In this document: piece by piece, positions 32,894-44,581 of the stretch
Numbering within the stretch: position 1 is the stretch's first letter
Layout of the letters: every line of letters starts with the position of its first letter
Assembly (NCBI RefSeq): GCF_014204915.1
Contig: NZ_JACHMH010000001.1
Location: 8,147,501-8,211,500 of the forward strand
Reading direction: 5' to 3'
DNA: 64,000 nucleotides
Source of the DNA: Crossiella cryophila
GTDB lineage: Bacteria; Actinomycetota; Actinomycetes; Mycobacteriales; Pseudonocardiaceae
Position numbers and translations under genes: made by a program
The notes under the pieces: model-generated
The model's database searches: none
What the model was told of the DNA's origin: nothing
What the model saw: the letters and a program-made list of their open reading frames with translations, nothing else

Positions 32894-33384
32894 CCGGAGT
32901 GGACCGAGGCAGCCCCGACCTGGCCGCCGCCGACCACCTGGCCCGCGCCCTGGTAGCCGAATACGCCCTCCCCGCCACCACAACGGTCTGCACCCACCTG
33001 ATCCGGACCGACACCCCCCACGTAGCCCTGTCCTTCGAGGTCCCCGCCGACTTCCCCGGCCCAGTCCCCAGCGACGACTCCCCCGGCGCGACCACGGCCG
33101 CCACCGAACACCGCACCCGCAACTCCGGCCGGGCAGTCCTGTTCCCCGGCGCGGCCGACCTGACCGGCACAGTCCCACTCACCTCGGTCCTGTCCACCGC
33201 GATCACCCACCTCACCGTCCTCGGCGGCGCCCCACCCACCCCCAACGCCACCCTGCACACCCGAGACCACATCCGCCCCGAATGGCGAGAGGGCAACCTA
33301 ACCCTCACCATCACCCCCGCAGGCACCAACACCTACGCCCCCTTCGAAGTCCCCAACCCCACCCCCTGCTGCGCCGACCACTAG
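32887..33384 (+). CDS. Unknown small protein ending in CCADH
   Basis: 165 residues; the ATG overlaps the end of PHP copy 2 by 7 nt, so it is translationally coupled. No membrane segment or known motif is visible. It has Thr/Pro-rich stretches and a C-terminus PNPTPCCADH, with a Cys-Cys-x-x-His cluster that could bind metal. Given its neighbours with His-rich tails, a metal-related accessory role is possible (inference). Confidence 0.6.
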   Translation: MVTGVDRGSPDLAAADHLARALVAEYALPATTTVCTHLIRTDTPHVALSFEVPADFPGPVPSDDSPGATTAATEHRTRNSGRAVLFPGAADLTGTVPLTSVLSTAITHLTVLGGAPPTPNATLHTRDHIRPEWREGNLTLTITPAGTNTYAPFEVPNPTPCCADH

Positions 33385-33390
33385 CCCCGC

Positions 33391-33544
33391 CGTCCCACAA
33401 CGGCCAACACACCGTACGAAAACGGCCAACACCCGGTACAAGAACGGCCAACACGCCGGCGAGGGTTTCAACCCCCGCGCGTGTTGGCCGTTCTGGGACG
33501 GTGTGTTGGCCGTTCTTGTACACCACGTTGGCCGTTGTGGGACG
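33391..33544. repeat. Repeat cluster C: three inverted then three direct units
   Basis: Inverted units end in CGGCCAACAC at 33410, 33432 and 33454; direct units start at 33481, 33503 and 33527. The order is the reverse of clusters A and B but still gives a foldable stem. It begins 7 nt after the upstream gene's stop codon. Confidence 0.85.
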
Positions 33545-33550
33545 CCGGGC

Positions 33551-33734
33551 GGGCGGAGCCCGGAGCGGTGGGCGTTGGGGGTGGGCGGGCGAAGCCCGGA
33601 GCGGGGAGCGGGGAGCGGGGAGCGTTGCGGGCAGGCGGGCGAAGCCCGGAGCCGTGAACGTTGGGGGCAGGCGGGCGAAGCCCGGGAACGCTGCGGCTAG
33701 GCGGTTCCCACGCGCCGCGACCGGGCGAAGCCCG
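33551..33734. repeat. Five GGGCGRAGCCCG hairpin units in an 86-bp higher-order repeat
   Basis: Copies start at 33551, 33587, 33637, 33673 and 33723. The spacing alternates 36, 50, 36, 50, so the true period is 86 bp. Each unit can form a GGGC/GCCC hairpin with a short GRA loop. Between units the sequence is rich in GGGGAGC repeats. Confidence 0.8.
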
Positions 33735-33773
33735 CACACAAGCAGACGGGGTGGCTTTTCAAACATCCCCTGA

Positions 33774-33925
33774 GCGGTTCCCCATCCCCGTCAGCCTGGA
33801 GAGGACACACCGCATCCTGGGCGCGCGGACCCGCAACCCGCCGCCGCCCTAGCCACCCAACCGCAGGGGTCCGCGCGCCCAGGATGTGGTTTGGTATCGG
33901 AAGGCTGACGGGGATGGGGAACCGC
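33774..33925. repeat. Long nested inverted repeat (24-bp outer and 20-bp inner perfect arms)
   Basis: The outer arms 33774-33797 and 33902-33925 are perfect complements (starting GCGGTTCCCCATCC). The inner arms 33813-33832 (CATCCTGGGCGCGCGGACCC) and 33867-33886 are also perfect. Unpaired spacers separate the two arm pairs. It could be a MITE-like element, a remnant of an inverted duplication, or a strong transcription barrier. Confidence 0.8.
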
Positions 33926-34034
33926 ACGAGCACTGCTCTCTGCCCTTGACTTTGAACCTCCCCCCATCCTTTGATTCCTGCCCGTCCGGCGAGGACGCTC
34001 TTGATCTTGGCTCTTGCCACAACCCACCCACAAC

Positions 34035-34088
34035 CGGCCAACAACCCGTACAACAACGGCCAACACGCCGTACCAGAACGGCCAACAC
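34035..34088. repeat. Repeat cluster D: three inverted units
   Basis: Units ending in CGGCCAACAA/CGGCCAACAC finish at 34044, 34066 and 34088 with 22-bp spacing. They lie 18 nt beyond the SARP gene stop. On the strand that carries the SARP message these read as direct GTGTTGGCCG units. Confidence 0.8.
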
Positions 34089-34105
34089 GCCGAGCGAGAA
34101 CAGCG

Positions 34106-35980
34106 TCAGCGGTCGCCGGGAGCGCTCAGCAGCGGGAACCCCAGCGGCCGTTCGTCCAGCACCCCCGCCGCCGCCAGCGCCCGAGCCGCCAACTGCATCA
34201 ACGGGTGGAACCGATACCGGAAATAAGCACTGTGATCCGCCGGCTCAGCCGAAGCGACCTCCGCTAGCTGGAACTCGACCAACCTCTCCAGCACCGCCTC
34301 CGCCGCCTCCTCATCCACCTTCAAAGCCAGCGCGGCCTGCTCCACCGAGATCGGCCCACCCGGCAGCGAACCCAGCCGCACGAACGCCGTCCGATACCGC
34401 CCCGCCAGCAGCCGGAAGTTGGCCTCCACGCTCGCGCGCACATCGAGCTTCCCACTCGCCAGCTCACGCAGCCGCTGATCCTCCGACACCAGCCGATCGG
34501 TGAGACGGCCGATGGACCAGTGCGGCCGCAGGGTCAGCCGGGTGGCCGCGGCCAGCAACGCCAGCGGCAGGCCGCCGCACAGCTCGACCAGGGTCTGGGC
34601 GGAGCCGGGGTCCTGGGCGACCCGGGGCGCGCCGATCACGGAGCGGAGCAGTTCCAGGGATTCGGGGGCGCCAAGGGGGGCCAGGTCGACGGTGAGGGCG
34701 GCGCCGCGGAAGGGGACCCGGCGGCGGCAGGCGACCAGCACGGCACAGCCCTGGCCGCTGGGCACCAGGGGGGCGATCTGGGCGGCGCTGCAGGCGTTGT
34801 CCAGGACCACGATGACCTTGCGCTGCACCGTCCAACTGCGGAAGAGCTGACTGCGTTCGCGGAGTTCGGTCGGCAGCGGGGTGTTCGGGCCGCGGATGGC
34901 GCGCAGGAAACCGGCCAGGGCCTCCTCCGGCTCGGTCTCGGCCAGGTCGGCGTAGAGCTGGCCGTGCGGGAAGCGGGTGCGCACCCGGTTGGCCACGTGC
35001 GTGCAGAACGCCGACTTGCCCACCCCTGGCGGCCCTACCACCGAGACCACCGGCGGCGCGCTCTGCGGACCGGCGGTCAGCAGGGCCTCGGCCTCGGCGA
35101 GTTCCCTGGCCCTGCCGACGAAGGAGGGCAGGTCCGGCGGGAGCTGCGCCGGCGGTTCGGCCCAGCTGGGCGCCGGGCGGACCTGGGTGGTCAGCGGCGG
35201 CGCGGGTTCGGTCTCGTCGCCGCCGTTGAGCAGGGTGCGGTGCAGCCGTTGCAGCTCCGGACCGGGTTCCAGGCCCAGGCGGTCCACCAGGGTGGCGCGC
35301 AGCCGCTGGAAGACCCGTAACGCCTCGGAACGGCGGCCGGAGCGGTGCAGGGCCAGCATCAGCTTGGTGTGCAGGCCCTCGTGCGTGGGGTGCGCCTCGG
35401 CCAGGGTGGTCAGCTCGCCGATGAGCTGGTGGTGGCGGCCGAGCATCAGCTCGACCTCCATCCGCTGGTCGGTCACGCTGGCCCGGCTCTCCGCCAGCCG
35501 CGCCACGTGCCCGCGCAGCACCGGCCCCGGGTCCACATCCGACAGCGCGGGGCCGCGCCAGACCGCCAGCGCGCCACGCAGCGATTCGGCCGCCTCGTCC
35601 AGGAGGCCGTTCTCCAGTTCGCCGCGGCCGCGCTGGGCCAGTTCGGTGAAGCGCTGCACGTCCAGGGTTCCCGGCGGCATCGTCAGGGAATAGCCGACGC
35701 GATGGGTGTGCAGCACCACGGAGGCGGATTCGGGGGCGTTACGACCGGTGGCCCCGAACAGCTTGCGCAGGTGGGAGACGTAGGTCTGCAGGGTGGTGGT
35801 GGCTGTCGGCGGAGGGGTTCCGTCCCACAGCTCGGCCATCAACTCGTCCACGCGCACGACACTGTTCGCGCTGACCGCGAGAAGAGCTAGCACTTGACGC
35901 AGTTTTGGTGGGCTCGGCGTGATGGCAACCCCGCCGCGCAGCACCTCCAACTGGCCGAGCACGGACACTTGGATGTTCAT
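34106..35980 (-). CDS. SARP-family (AfsR-like) transcriptional activator with NB-ARC ATPase domain
   Basis: 624 residues; ATG after GGAGG. The N-terminus (QVSVLGQLEVLRGG, PPKLRQVLALLAVSANSVV, TLQTYVSHLRKLFG) is the OmpR-like winged helix of SARPs. The bacterial transcriptional activation domain follows to about residue 255. The central NTPase has Walker A VGPPGVGKSAFC near 315 and ALLVACRRR-like sensor regions. There is no TPR tail, so it is shorter than full AfsR. SARPs switch on antibiotic clusters by binding direct heptamer repeats. No biosynthetic cluster is adjacent, so its target may be distant, including the PKS or LAP locus (inference). Confidence 0.92.
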   Translation of the reverse strand: MNIQVSVLGQLEVLRGGVAITPSPPKLRQVLALLAVSANSVVRVDELMAELWDGTPPPTATTTLQTYVSHLRKLFGATGRNAPESASVVLHTHRVGYSLTMPPGTLDVQRFTELAQRGRGELENGLLDEAAESLRGALAVWRGPALSDVDPGPVLRGHVARLAESRASVTDQRMEVELMLGRHHQLIGELTTLAEAHPTHEGLHTKLMLALHRSGRRSEALRVFQRLRATLVDRLGLEPGPELQRLHRTLLNGGDETEPAPPLTTQVRPAPSWAEPPAQLPPDLPSFVGRARELAEAEALLTAGPQSAPPVVSVVGPPGVGKSAFCTHVANRVRTRFPHGQLYADLAETEPEEALAGFLRAIRGPNTPLPTELRERSQLFRSWTVQRKVIVVLDNACSAAQIAPLVPSGQGCAVLVACRRRVPFRGAALTVDLAPLGAPESLELLRSVIGAPRVAQDPGSAQTLVELCGGLPLALLAAATRLTLRPHWSIGRLTDRLVSEDQRLRELASGKLDVRASVEANFRLLAGRYRTAFVRLGSLPGGPISVEQAALALKVDEEAAEAVLERLVEFQLAEVASAEPADHSAYFRYRFHPLMQLAARALAAAGVLDERPLGFPLLSAPGDR

Positions 35981-36039
35981 CTACCTCCACGTTCCGGACC
36001 CCCTCGGGGGCACAGCACGCACTGGTATATCGCAGTTAC

Positions 36040-36078
36040 TCACTCGATTGGTGCAATTGTGCCGGTTCAATCGAGTGA
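36040..36078. promoter_or_regulatory. Inverted repeat upstream of the SARP gene
   Basis: TCACTCGATTG (36040-36050) is perfectly complementary to CAATCGAGTGA (36068-36078), separated by 17 nt. It lies 60-100 bp before the SARP start in an AT-richer stretch, where a regulator binding site would be expected. Confidence 0.55.
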
Positions 36079-36154
36079 AGGGAAATCATCCCTGATCGAA
36101 CTTCGGGTGTCATGCGAGATGCTTAGAGATTCTTTAAGGCTGAGATCACCCGAA

Positions 36155-36210
36155 AGAGCCGACGTCAGGGGGTTCCCATTATCGGGAATCCGCGCTATGA
36201 CGTCGGCTCT
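36155..36210 (-). terminator. Nested stem-loop terminating the Rieske transcript
   Basis: AGAGCCGACGTCA (36155-36167) pairs perfectly with TGACGTCGGCTCT (36198-36210), and TTCCC/GGGAA (36173-36177, 36184-36188) pair inside the loop. On the minus strand the stem is followed by TTTCGGG. It lies 63 nt after the Rieske stop, so a terminator for that gene is the natural reading. Confidence 0.65.
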
Positions 36211-36273
36211 GTCGTCATCGGTTGTTAACAAGTGCGTGCTTTTGCTGCTCCCAGCATAATCCTGACCCGCCGC

Positions 36274-36720
36274 TCAGGCGGCCAGGACCTGGCCGTCGGC
36301 CACCTTGACCGGGACCGGGGTGAGTCCGGTCTCGGCCGGACCCTTCCGTTTGGCCCCGGTCTTGGCGTCGAACTGGCTGCCGTGGTTGGAGCAGGTGACC
36401 ACGCCGTTGACCGGTGCGTCGACCGGGGTGCCGGCGTGCGGGCAGGCCGCGTTGAACGCCTTGACCTCGGTCTCGGAGGCCCGCACGAGCAGCAGTGGCC
36501 CGTTGGGTCCGGTGACCACGGCGCCCTTGCCGACCGGGATGTCGGCCAGGGCGGCCAGGGCCCCGCCGGGTGCGGGTGGCGCGCCGGTGCCCGGCTTGCC
36601 CGCACCCGTGGGCGCGCTGGGACCGCACGCCGAGATGAGTGCGCCGGGGGCCAGCAGGGCGGCGGCCAGTCCGCACAGCACGGTGCGTCGACTGGGCCCT
36701 GACAGCTCGGGAACGGGCAC
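36274..36720 (-). CDS. Exported Rieske [2Fe-2S] lipoprotein
   Basis: 148 residues. The N-terminus combines a Tat-like SRRTVLCGLAAALLAPGALI with a lipobox ending ISAC (Cys32), so the protein is probably exported folded and lipid-anchored outside the membrane. A Gly/Pro/Ala linker precedes the Rieske domain with its two cluster motifs, CPHAG near 92 and CSNHGS near 109, giving Cys-His/Cys-His ligands. It should be a small electron-transfer protein; no partner oxidoreductase is encoded next to it. An alpha/beta hydrolase gene lies upstream on the same strand. Confidence 0.9.
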   Translation of the reverse strand: MPVPELSGPSRRTVLCGLAAALLAPGALISACGPSAPTGAGKPGTGAPPAPGGALAALADIPVGKGAVVTGPNGPLLLVRASETEVKAFNAACPHAGTPVDAPVNGVVTCSNHGSQFDAKTGAKRKGPAETGLTPVPVKVADGQVLAA

Positions 36721-36789
36721 GGGGAACCTCCTGTGGTGGGTGGACGGTCCGGTTCGTGCCCTGTACTACGCGATCTCCCCGGACCGGGT

Positions 36790-37611
36790 TCAGGCGGTGG
36801 CGAGCTTGATGATTTCCTCGGCCACCAGTTTCGGCGCCTGTTCGGGAATCCAGTGCGTGAGGCCCTCGACCTCGACGAACCGGTACTTGCCGGTGACGTG
36901 CTGGACGCAGCGCTGCGCACCCGCTCGTCCGAGTGCGCGATCCTCGGTGCTCCAGATGTAGGTGGTGGGCACGGTGGACGGGCCGAGGTCGCCGAGGCTG
37001 GGGTTGATCGCCCGGTACCAGTTGAGCGCGCCGGTGAGCGCGGGCCGGTTGCCGAGCAGGGCCAGGTGCGGGGCGGCCTGATCGGCGCTCAGCGGCGGGG
37101 TGAGGGTCTGCTTGAGCCGCTCGCCGTCCTCGGCCAGCAGCACGTCCTCGGCCTTGCCCTCGGTGCGGAACAGGTCGATGTAGGTGGAGCGCCGCTGCTG
37201 GTCGGGGTCGTTCTCCCGGGCCCAGGCGAAGGCGGCCGGGTGCGGCACGGACAGCGCGGTCAGGGTCAGCGCCCGCTCGGGGTGCCGGACGGCGACGTTC
37301 CAGGCCACGATGGCGCCCCAGTCGTGGCCGACGATGTGCGCCTTGGGCAGGTCGAGGGCGTCCAGGATGCCGACCGCGTCGGCGGCCAGCAGCGGGATGT
37401 CGTAGTCGGCGACGGCGGCCGGGCGGGCGCCGGGGGAATAGCCGCGCTGGTCGGGGGCGATGGTGCGGTAGCCGCTGGCGTTGAGCTGCTCCACGACTTC
37501 GTCCCAGCAGTGGTGCGACTGGGGGAAGCCGTGCAGCAGCAGTACCGCGGGCCCGTCGGCCGGGCCGGACACGGCGACGTCGAAGGTCAGCTCACCGAGA
37601 CGGATCTCCAT
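36790..37611 (-). CDS. Alpha/beta hydrolase, epoxide-hydrolase/haloalkane-dehalogenase-like
   Basis: 273 residues from MEIRLGELTF, with GGGG upstream; an ATG 9 nt earlier is also possible. The oxyanion motif is LLHGFPQSHHCWDE near 28, the nucleophile elbow is VGHDWGAIVAWN near 98 with Asp as nucleophile, and the catalytic His is near the end in LTHWIPEQAP. The Asp nucleophile and HGFPQ point to epoxide hydrolase or dehalogenase activity rather than an esterase. PDQRGYSPGARP is typical of epoxide hydrolases. Confidence 0.88.
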   Translation of the reverse strand: MEIRLGELTFDVAVSGPADGPAVLLLHGFPQSHHCWDEVVEQLNASGYRTIAPDQRGYSPGARPAAVADYDIPLLAADAVGILDALDLPKAHIVGHDWGAIVAWNVAVRHPERALTLTALSVPHPAAFAWARENDPDQQRRSTYIDLFRTEGKAEDVLLAEDGERLKQTLTPPLSADQAAPHLALLGNRPALTGALNWYRAINPSLGDLGPSTVPTTYIWSTEDRALGRAGAQRCVQHVTGKYRFVEVEGLTHWIPEQAPKLVAEEIIKLATA

Positions 37612-37632
37612 GTGCCCCAACGTATCCGGTTC

Positions 37633-40443
<2,811 letters not shown>

Positions 40444-40454
40444 TTGATCCTCCT

Positions 40455-41483
40455 CTAGCGCGGGAAGACCGCGCTGATCCGCACATCAGGTCCGCTCATG
40501 CCGACCTCTTCGAACTGCAACCGCACGGTGTCCGCGATCGTTCCCACCCCGGCCTCGGCGAGCGCGGCCGGGCCGGCGCCGAGCAGGCCGGGGGCGAGGT
40601 AGAGCAGCACCCGGTCGACGAGTCCGGCGGCGACGAAGGCCCCGGCGAGGCGGGGTCCGCCTTCCAGGAGCACGTCGACCACGCCGCGGGCGGCGAGTTC
40701 GGCCAGCACCATCTTGGGCTCGTGGGTGCGCAGGTGCAGGGTTTCGGCGAGATCGTTGCGCACCCGGGCGCCGACCGGCAGATCCCCTGCCCCGACGACC
40801 ACCCGGAGGGGCTGCCGGTCGGCGAGGGAGCCGTCCTCGGCGCGGGCGGTGAGTTCGGGGTCGTCGGCGAGCACGGTGCCGCGGCCGACCATGATCGCGT
40901 CGGCCTGGCGGCGCAGCTGGTGCACCTCGGCCCTGGATTCCGGGGAGCTGATCCAGCGGCTGGTGCTGTCCGCGGCGGCGACCCGCCCGTCCAGGGTGGC
41001 GGCGTACTTCCAGGTGACGTGCGGGCGTCCGGTGCGGGCGTAGTGCAGCCAGGCGCGCAGTGGTCCGCGCCGGACCTGTTCTTCCAGGAGGCCGGAGCCG
41101 ACCTCGACGCCGTGCGCGCGCAACCGGTCCGCGCCACCTGCGGCCTTGGGGTTGGGGTCGGCCACGGCGAAGTGCACCTCGGCGACCCCGGCCGCCAGGA
41201 GGCCGTCGACGCAGGGCGGGGTGCGGCCGGTGTGGTTGCAGGGTTCGAGGGTGACCACGGCGCAGCCGCCGCGGGCCTTCTCCCCCGCCTCGCGCAGGGC
41301 CATCACCTCGGCGTGCGGGCCACCGGCCGGCTGGGTGGCGCCCACCCCGACCACGACGCCGTCGACGTCCAGGATGACCGCGCCGACCGGCGGGTTGGGG
41401 CTGGTGGTGCCGAGCACGGCGGTGCTGGCGGCGATGGCCGTGCGCATCGCCTCCACCAGGGGCAGCCGGTCCTGGGGGCTCAT
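40455..41483 (-). CDS. ribD: Bifunctional diaminohydroxyphosphoribosylaminopyrimidine deaminase / uracil reductase
   Basis: 342 residues from [17 protein letters not shown]. The deaminase half has the zinc motif GPHAEVMAL and [14 protein letters not shown]; the reductase half has [22 protein letters not shown], and [13 protein letters not shown]. The protein catalyses the second and third steps of riboflavin synthesis. An apparent longer frame to 42146 is an artefact of the overlapping rpe gene. Overlap with rpe is 4 nt. Confidence 0.96.
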   Translation of the reverse strand: MSPQDRLPLVEAMRTAIAASTAVLGTTSPNPPVGAVILDVDGVVVGVGATQPAGGPHAEVMALREAGEKARGGCAVVTLEPCNHTGRTPPCVDGLLAAGVAEVHFAVADPNPKAAGGADRLRAHGVEVGSGLLEEQVRRGPLRAWLHYARTGRPHVTWKYAATLDGRVAAADSTSRWISSPESRAEVHQLRRQADAIMVGRGTVLADDPELTARAEDGSLADRQPLRVVVGAGDLPVGARVRNDLAETLHLRTHEPKMVLAELAARGVVDVLLEGGPRLAGAFVAAGLVDRVLLYLAPGLLGAGPAALAEAGVGTIADTVRLQFEEVGMSGPDVRISAVFPR

Positions 41484-42133
41484 CCCCGGACCGCGGCGGC
41501 CTTGGCGCGCAGCGCGCTGACGGCGGCGGCCGGGTCCTGCGCGCCATAGACGGCGGAACCGGCCACGAAGCAGTCCACCCCGGCCTCGGCGGCGGCCTCG
41601 ATGGTGTCGTCGTTGATGCCGCCGTCGATCTCCACCACCAGGGTGAGGTGGCCGGTGTCGACCAGGCGGCGGGCGGTGCGCACCTTGTCCAGGACCTCTG
41701 GCATGAAGGACTGGCCGCCGAAGCCGGGTTCGACCGACATCACCAGGAGGGTGTCGTAGTGCTTGAGCACCTCGAGGTAGGGCTCCAGCGGGGTGCCGGG
41801 CTTGACCGACAGCCCCGCCTTGGCACCGGCGGCCTTGAGGTTCTTGGCCAGGGTGATGGGGTCCTTGGCGGCTTCGACGTGCACGGTGACGTTGTAGGCC
41901 CCGGCCTCGGCGTAGCCGATGGCCCACCGGTCCGGGTCCTCGATCATCAGGTGGCAGTCGATCGGGATGTCGGTGGCCTTGAGCAGGGATTGCACGACCG
42001 GCAGGCCGAGGGTCAGGTTCGGCACGAAGTGCGCGTCCATCACGTCGACGTGCAGCCAGTCGGCACCGCGCACGGCGGCGGTCTCCTCGGCGAGACGGGC
42101 GAAATCGGCGGAGAGGATCGACGGCGCGATCAT
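41480..42133 (-). CDS. rpe: Ribulose-phosphate 3-epimerase
   Basis: 217 residues from [17 protein letters not shown]; a GTG 15 nt upstream (42148) would add five residues and is also plausible. Family signatures are [45 protein letters not shown] and the phosphate loop [11 protein letters not shown]. It interconverts ribulose- and xylulose-5-phosphate in the pentose phosphate pathway; its coupling to rib genes fits the need for ribulose-5-phosphate in riboflavin synthesis. Confidence 0.96.
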   Translation of the reverse strand: MIAPSILSADFARLAEETAAVRGADWLHVDVMDAHFVPNLTLGLPVVQSLLKATDIPIDCHLMIEDPDRWAIGYAEAGAYNVTVHVEAAKDPITLAKNLKAAGAKAGLSVKPGTPLEPYLEVLKHYDTLLVMSVEPGFGGQSFMPEVLDKVRTARRLVDTGHLTLVVEIDGGINDDTIEAAAEAGVDCFVAGSAVYGAQDPAAAVSALRAKAAAVRG

Positions 42134-42158
42134 CGGCTGGCGGCACACGCCGGGCAGT

Positions 42159-43529
42159 CTATGCCGCCCGCTGACGCCGCCTGGACAGCAGGTATGCGCC
42201 CACGAGCATGAGCAGGAACGGGACCCCGGCCAGCCAGGCGGTGGCGAACTGCTCGGTGAAGGCGGTGGTGACCAGTACCGCGCCGACGAAGAGCATGGCG
42301 GCGATGGTGGTGTAGGGCGCGCCGGGCAGCCGCACCGGGGAGGGCGGCAGGCCGGCGGCGGCACGCTGCTTCCGGAAGGCCAGCTGGGTGGCGAAGATCA
42401 GGATCCAGGCGACCAGTGCCCCGAACAGCGCCAGGCCCACGAGCAGCGGAAACGCCTCGGTCGGGGAGACGATGGAGACCAGCACGGCGATCACCAGGCC
42501 CAGTGCGCAGACGGCCAGGGCGCGGGTGGGCGAGCCGCGGTCGGAGACCTTGGCCAGGGCGCGCGGGGCGTGTCCGTCGCGGGCCAGGGAGTAGAGCATC
42601 CGGGAGCTGAGGTAGAGGTTGGTGTTCATCGCGGAGAGCGCGGCGGTGAGGATGACGAAGTTCATGATCCCGGCGGCGGCGGGGATGCCGGCGAAGGTGA
42701 ACAACCTCACGAACGGGCTTTCGGTGATGCCCTGCGCGGAGGCGGTCTCCCGCCAGGGCACGATGCTGACCACCACGGCCATGCCGAGCACGTAGAACAG
42801 CACCAGCCGGGCCACCATGTTGCGGGCGGCCCGCGGCACGTCCCGCCCGGGGTCCTTGGATTCGGCGGCGGTGACCGCGACGGCCTCGGTGCCCAGGTAG
42901 GAGAAGGTGACCACGGCCACGGCCAGCCAGACCGCGCCGAGCCCGTTGGGCGCGAAGCCGCCGTCGTTCCAGGCGGACAGGCCGGGCGAGGGGTGGCCGG
43001 GCAGGCCGAAGGCCAGGTAGGCCGCGCCGAGCAGGACGAACACCACGATGGTGGCGACCTTGATCATGGCGAACCAGTACTCGAACTCGCCGAAGAACTT
43101 CACCGAGGCGAAGTTGACCGCGAGCACGCCGAGGGAGAACAGCAGCACCGGCAGCCACAGCGGCAGCTGCGGGAACCAGAACCGGGCGTAGAGCCCGGCG
43201 GCGACCACCTCGCTGCCGATGTTGACCACCTGGGCGGCCACGTAGATCCAGCGCTGCACGAACCCGGCCATGGGTCCGAGGTAGCGGTGCGCGACGGTGC
43301 CGAACCCGCCGGGTTCGGGGTGCACCACGGTCATCTCGGCCAGGGCGTAGGCCAGGGCCAGTGCGGCCACCGCGGCGAGCAGGTAGGCCAGCACCACCGC
43401 CGGTCCGGCCAGGGAGATGGCCAGTCCGGAGCCGAGGAACAGCCCGGTGCCGATGGCCCCGCCGATGGCGATCATGCCGACCTGCCTGCCGGTCAGCTCT
43501 CTGCGCAGCCCCTGCTCTTCCACGTCCAT
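42159..43529 (-). CDS. Amino acid permease (APC family)
   Basis: 456 residues from [16 protein letters not shown], after AGAGAGGCG. Twelve membrane segments can be traced, with the amino-acid permease hallmark [13 protein letters not shown] near residue 23, [41 protein letters not shown], and [18 protein letters not shown]. This subfamily includes GABA, aromatic and D-Ala/Ser/Gly permeases; substrate cannot be assigned. It lies between rpe and repeat cluster E and interrupts the usual rsmB-rpe neighbourhood. Confidence 0.92.
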   Translation of the reverse strand: MDVEEQGLRRELTGRQVGMIAIGGAIGTGLFLGSGLAISLAGPAVVLAYLLAAVAALALAYALAEMTVVHPEPGGFGTVAHRYLGPMAGFVQRWIYVAAQVVNIGSEVVAAGLYARFWFPQLPLWLPVLLFSLGVLAVNFASVKFFGEFEYWFAMIKVATIVVFVLLGAAYLAFGLPGHPSPGLSAWNDGGFAPNGLGAVWLAVAVVTFSYLGTEAVAVTAAESKDPGRDVPRAARNMVARLVLFYVLGMAVVVSIVPWRETASAQGITESPFVRLFTFAGIPAAAGIMNFVILTAALSAMNTNLYLSSRMLYSLARDGHAPRALAKVSDRGSPTRALAVCALGLVIAVLVSIVSPTEAFPLLVGLALFGALVAWILIFATQLAFRKQRAAAGLPPSPVRLPGAPYTTIAAMLFVGAVLVTTAFTEQFATAWLAGVPFLLMLVGAYLLSRRRQRAA

Positions 43530-43658
43530 CGCCTCTCTCTGACAGCGGATGGCGGGACCGCTGGCGCATGTGCTCCAGCCGGACATGCTGCCTGGCGACG
43601 CTGCGTGAGCGACGAGCGGGGCCTGGTGTTCCGGAGTCCCGGTCCGCACCCCACCGGC

Positions 43659-43780
43659 GTGTTGGCCGTTCTCGTACACAGTGTTGGCCGTTGTCGTACA
43701 CAGTCTTGGCCGAACTGGTACGCCATCCGGCCAACACACCGTCCACAGCGGCCAACACACCGTACGAGAACGGCCAACAC
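43659..43780. repeat. Repeat cluster E: three direct then three inverted units
   Basis: Direct units start at 43659, 43681 and 43703; inverted units end at 43737, 43758 and 43780. It lies 28 nt beyond the stop of the regulator gene at 43809 and about 130 nt before the permease start, so it could separate these same-strand genes. Confidence 0.85.
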
Positions 43781-43808
43781 ACCCTCGGGGGTGCTGTCCT
43801 TTGTGGAC

Positions 43809-44456
43809 TTAGACTAGTTGGTAGCCTGCTCGGGGGACGGTGCGGATCACGTTGGGCTGGCCGAGTTTGCGGCGCAGGGTCATCACCGCCATCCGGACCG
43901 CGTTGGTGAACGGGTCGGCGTGCTCGTCCCAGGCCTTCTCCAGGAGTTCCTCGGTGCTGACCACGCCGCCCTGGGCCCGCAGCAGCACTTCCAGGACGGC
44001 GAACTCCTTGGGGGACAACAGCAGTGGCGTGCCGTCGCGCAGCGCCCGGTGCCGGGGCAGGTCCAGGACCAGGCCGCCGTGTTCGAGCACCGGCGGCAGC
44101 GCCGGGGCGGACCTCCTGGCCAGCGCGCGGATCCGGGCCAGGAGTTCGGCGAAGGCGTAGGGCCGGGCCAGGCAGTCGTCGGCGCCGAGTTCCAGGCCGC
44201 GGATCCGATCGCGCACGCCAGGGCCGGTGACCAGCAACAACCTCGCTCCCGGGGCGAGCACGGATGCCTTGGCGCACAGGAATTCCCAGCCGAGCAGTTC
44301 CTGGCCGACGACGAGCACGTCGTAGTCGTGCACGCCGACCCGTTCCAGCACGCCGCCCATGTTCCGGCAATGGTCGACCGCGATCGCCAGTCGCCGCAAC
44401 GACTCCAGCTCCTCCGCGACCCCCCGGTGCCCGGCCTCGCCAAGCAGCACCCGCAT
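43809..44456 (-). CDS. OmpR-like response regulator with degenerate receiver
   Basis: 215 residues from MRVLLGEAGHRG, after GGGGTCGGGG. The C-terminal winged helix is intact (LVLDLPRHRALRDGTPLLLSPKEFAVLEVLLRAQGG, TNAVRMAVMTLRRKLG, IRTVPRAGYQLV). In the receiver the acidic pocket (normally ED/DD) reads GEAG, the phospho-acceptor position in YDVLVVGQELLG is Gly rather than Asp, and the conserved KP is RP (LARPY). No kinase gene is adjacent. Regulation by phosphorylation is therefore unlikely. Confidence 0.85.
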   Translation of the reverse strand: MRVLLGEAGHRGVAEELESLRRLAIAVDHCRNMGGVLERVGVHDYDVLVVGQELLGWEFLCAKASVLAPGARLLLVTGPGVRDRIRGLELGADDCLARPYAFAELLARIRALARRSAPALPPVLEHGGLVLDLPRHRALRDGTPLLLSPKEFAVLEVLLRAQGGVVSTEELLEKAWDEHADPFTNAVRMAVMTLRRKLGQPNVIRTVPRAGYQLV

Positions 44457-44581
44457 CCCCGACCCCTGTTCTGTCAGCGATCCATAAGGATCGTCCTTAG
44501 CGGCCCGATAACAGCCGCCACATACACCTGACTCCGAAGCCGGCCGTGTGTTGCGTCCGGAGTGGATGGTGGAGGTGGCAG

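Larger units (their letters stand above)
33385..34105. other. 721-bp gene-free repeat island between convergent genes
   Basis: This gap between the end of the CCADH gene and the end of the SARP gene holds repeat cluster C, five copies of a GGGCGRAGCCCG hairpin unit, a long inverted repeat and repeat cluster D, each listed separately. Open frames across it are repeat-driven and have no protein-like features. Confidence 0.8.

Noticed and set aside
33697-34056. Minus-strand frame of 119 residues in the repeat island
   Set aside because: It crosses the inverted repeat and the hairpin units, so its peptide is a by-product of the repeats.
42134-42158. FMN riboswitch ahead of the rpe-rib operon
   Set aside because: The gap to the permease gene is only about 25 nt and I see no RFN-like conserved segments upstream of ribD or ribE either.
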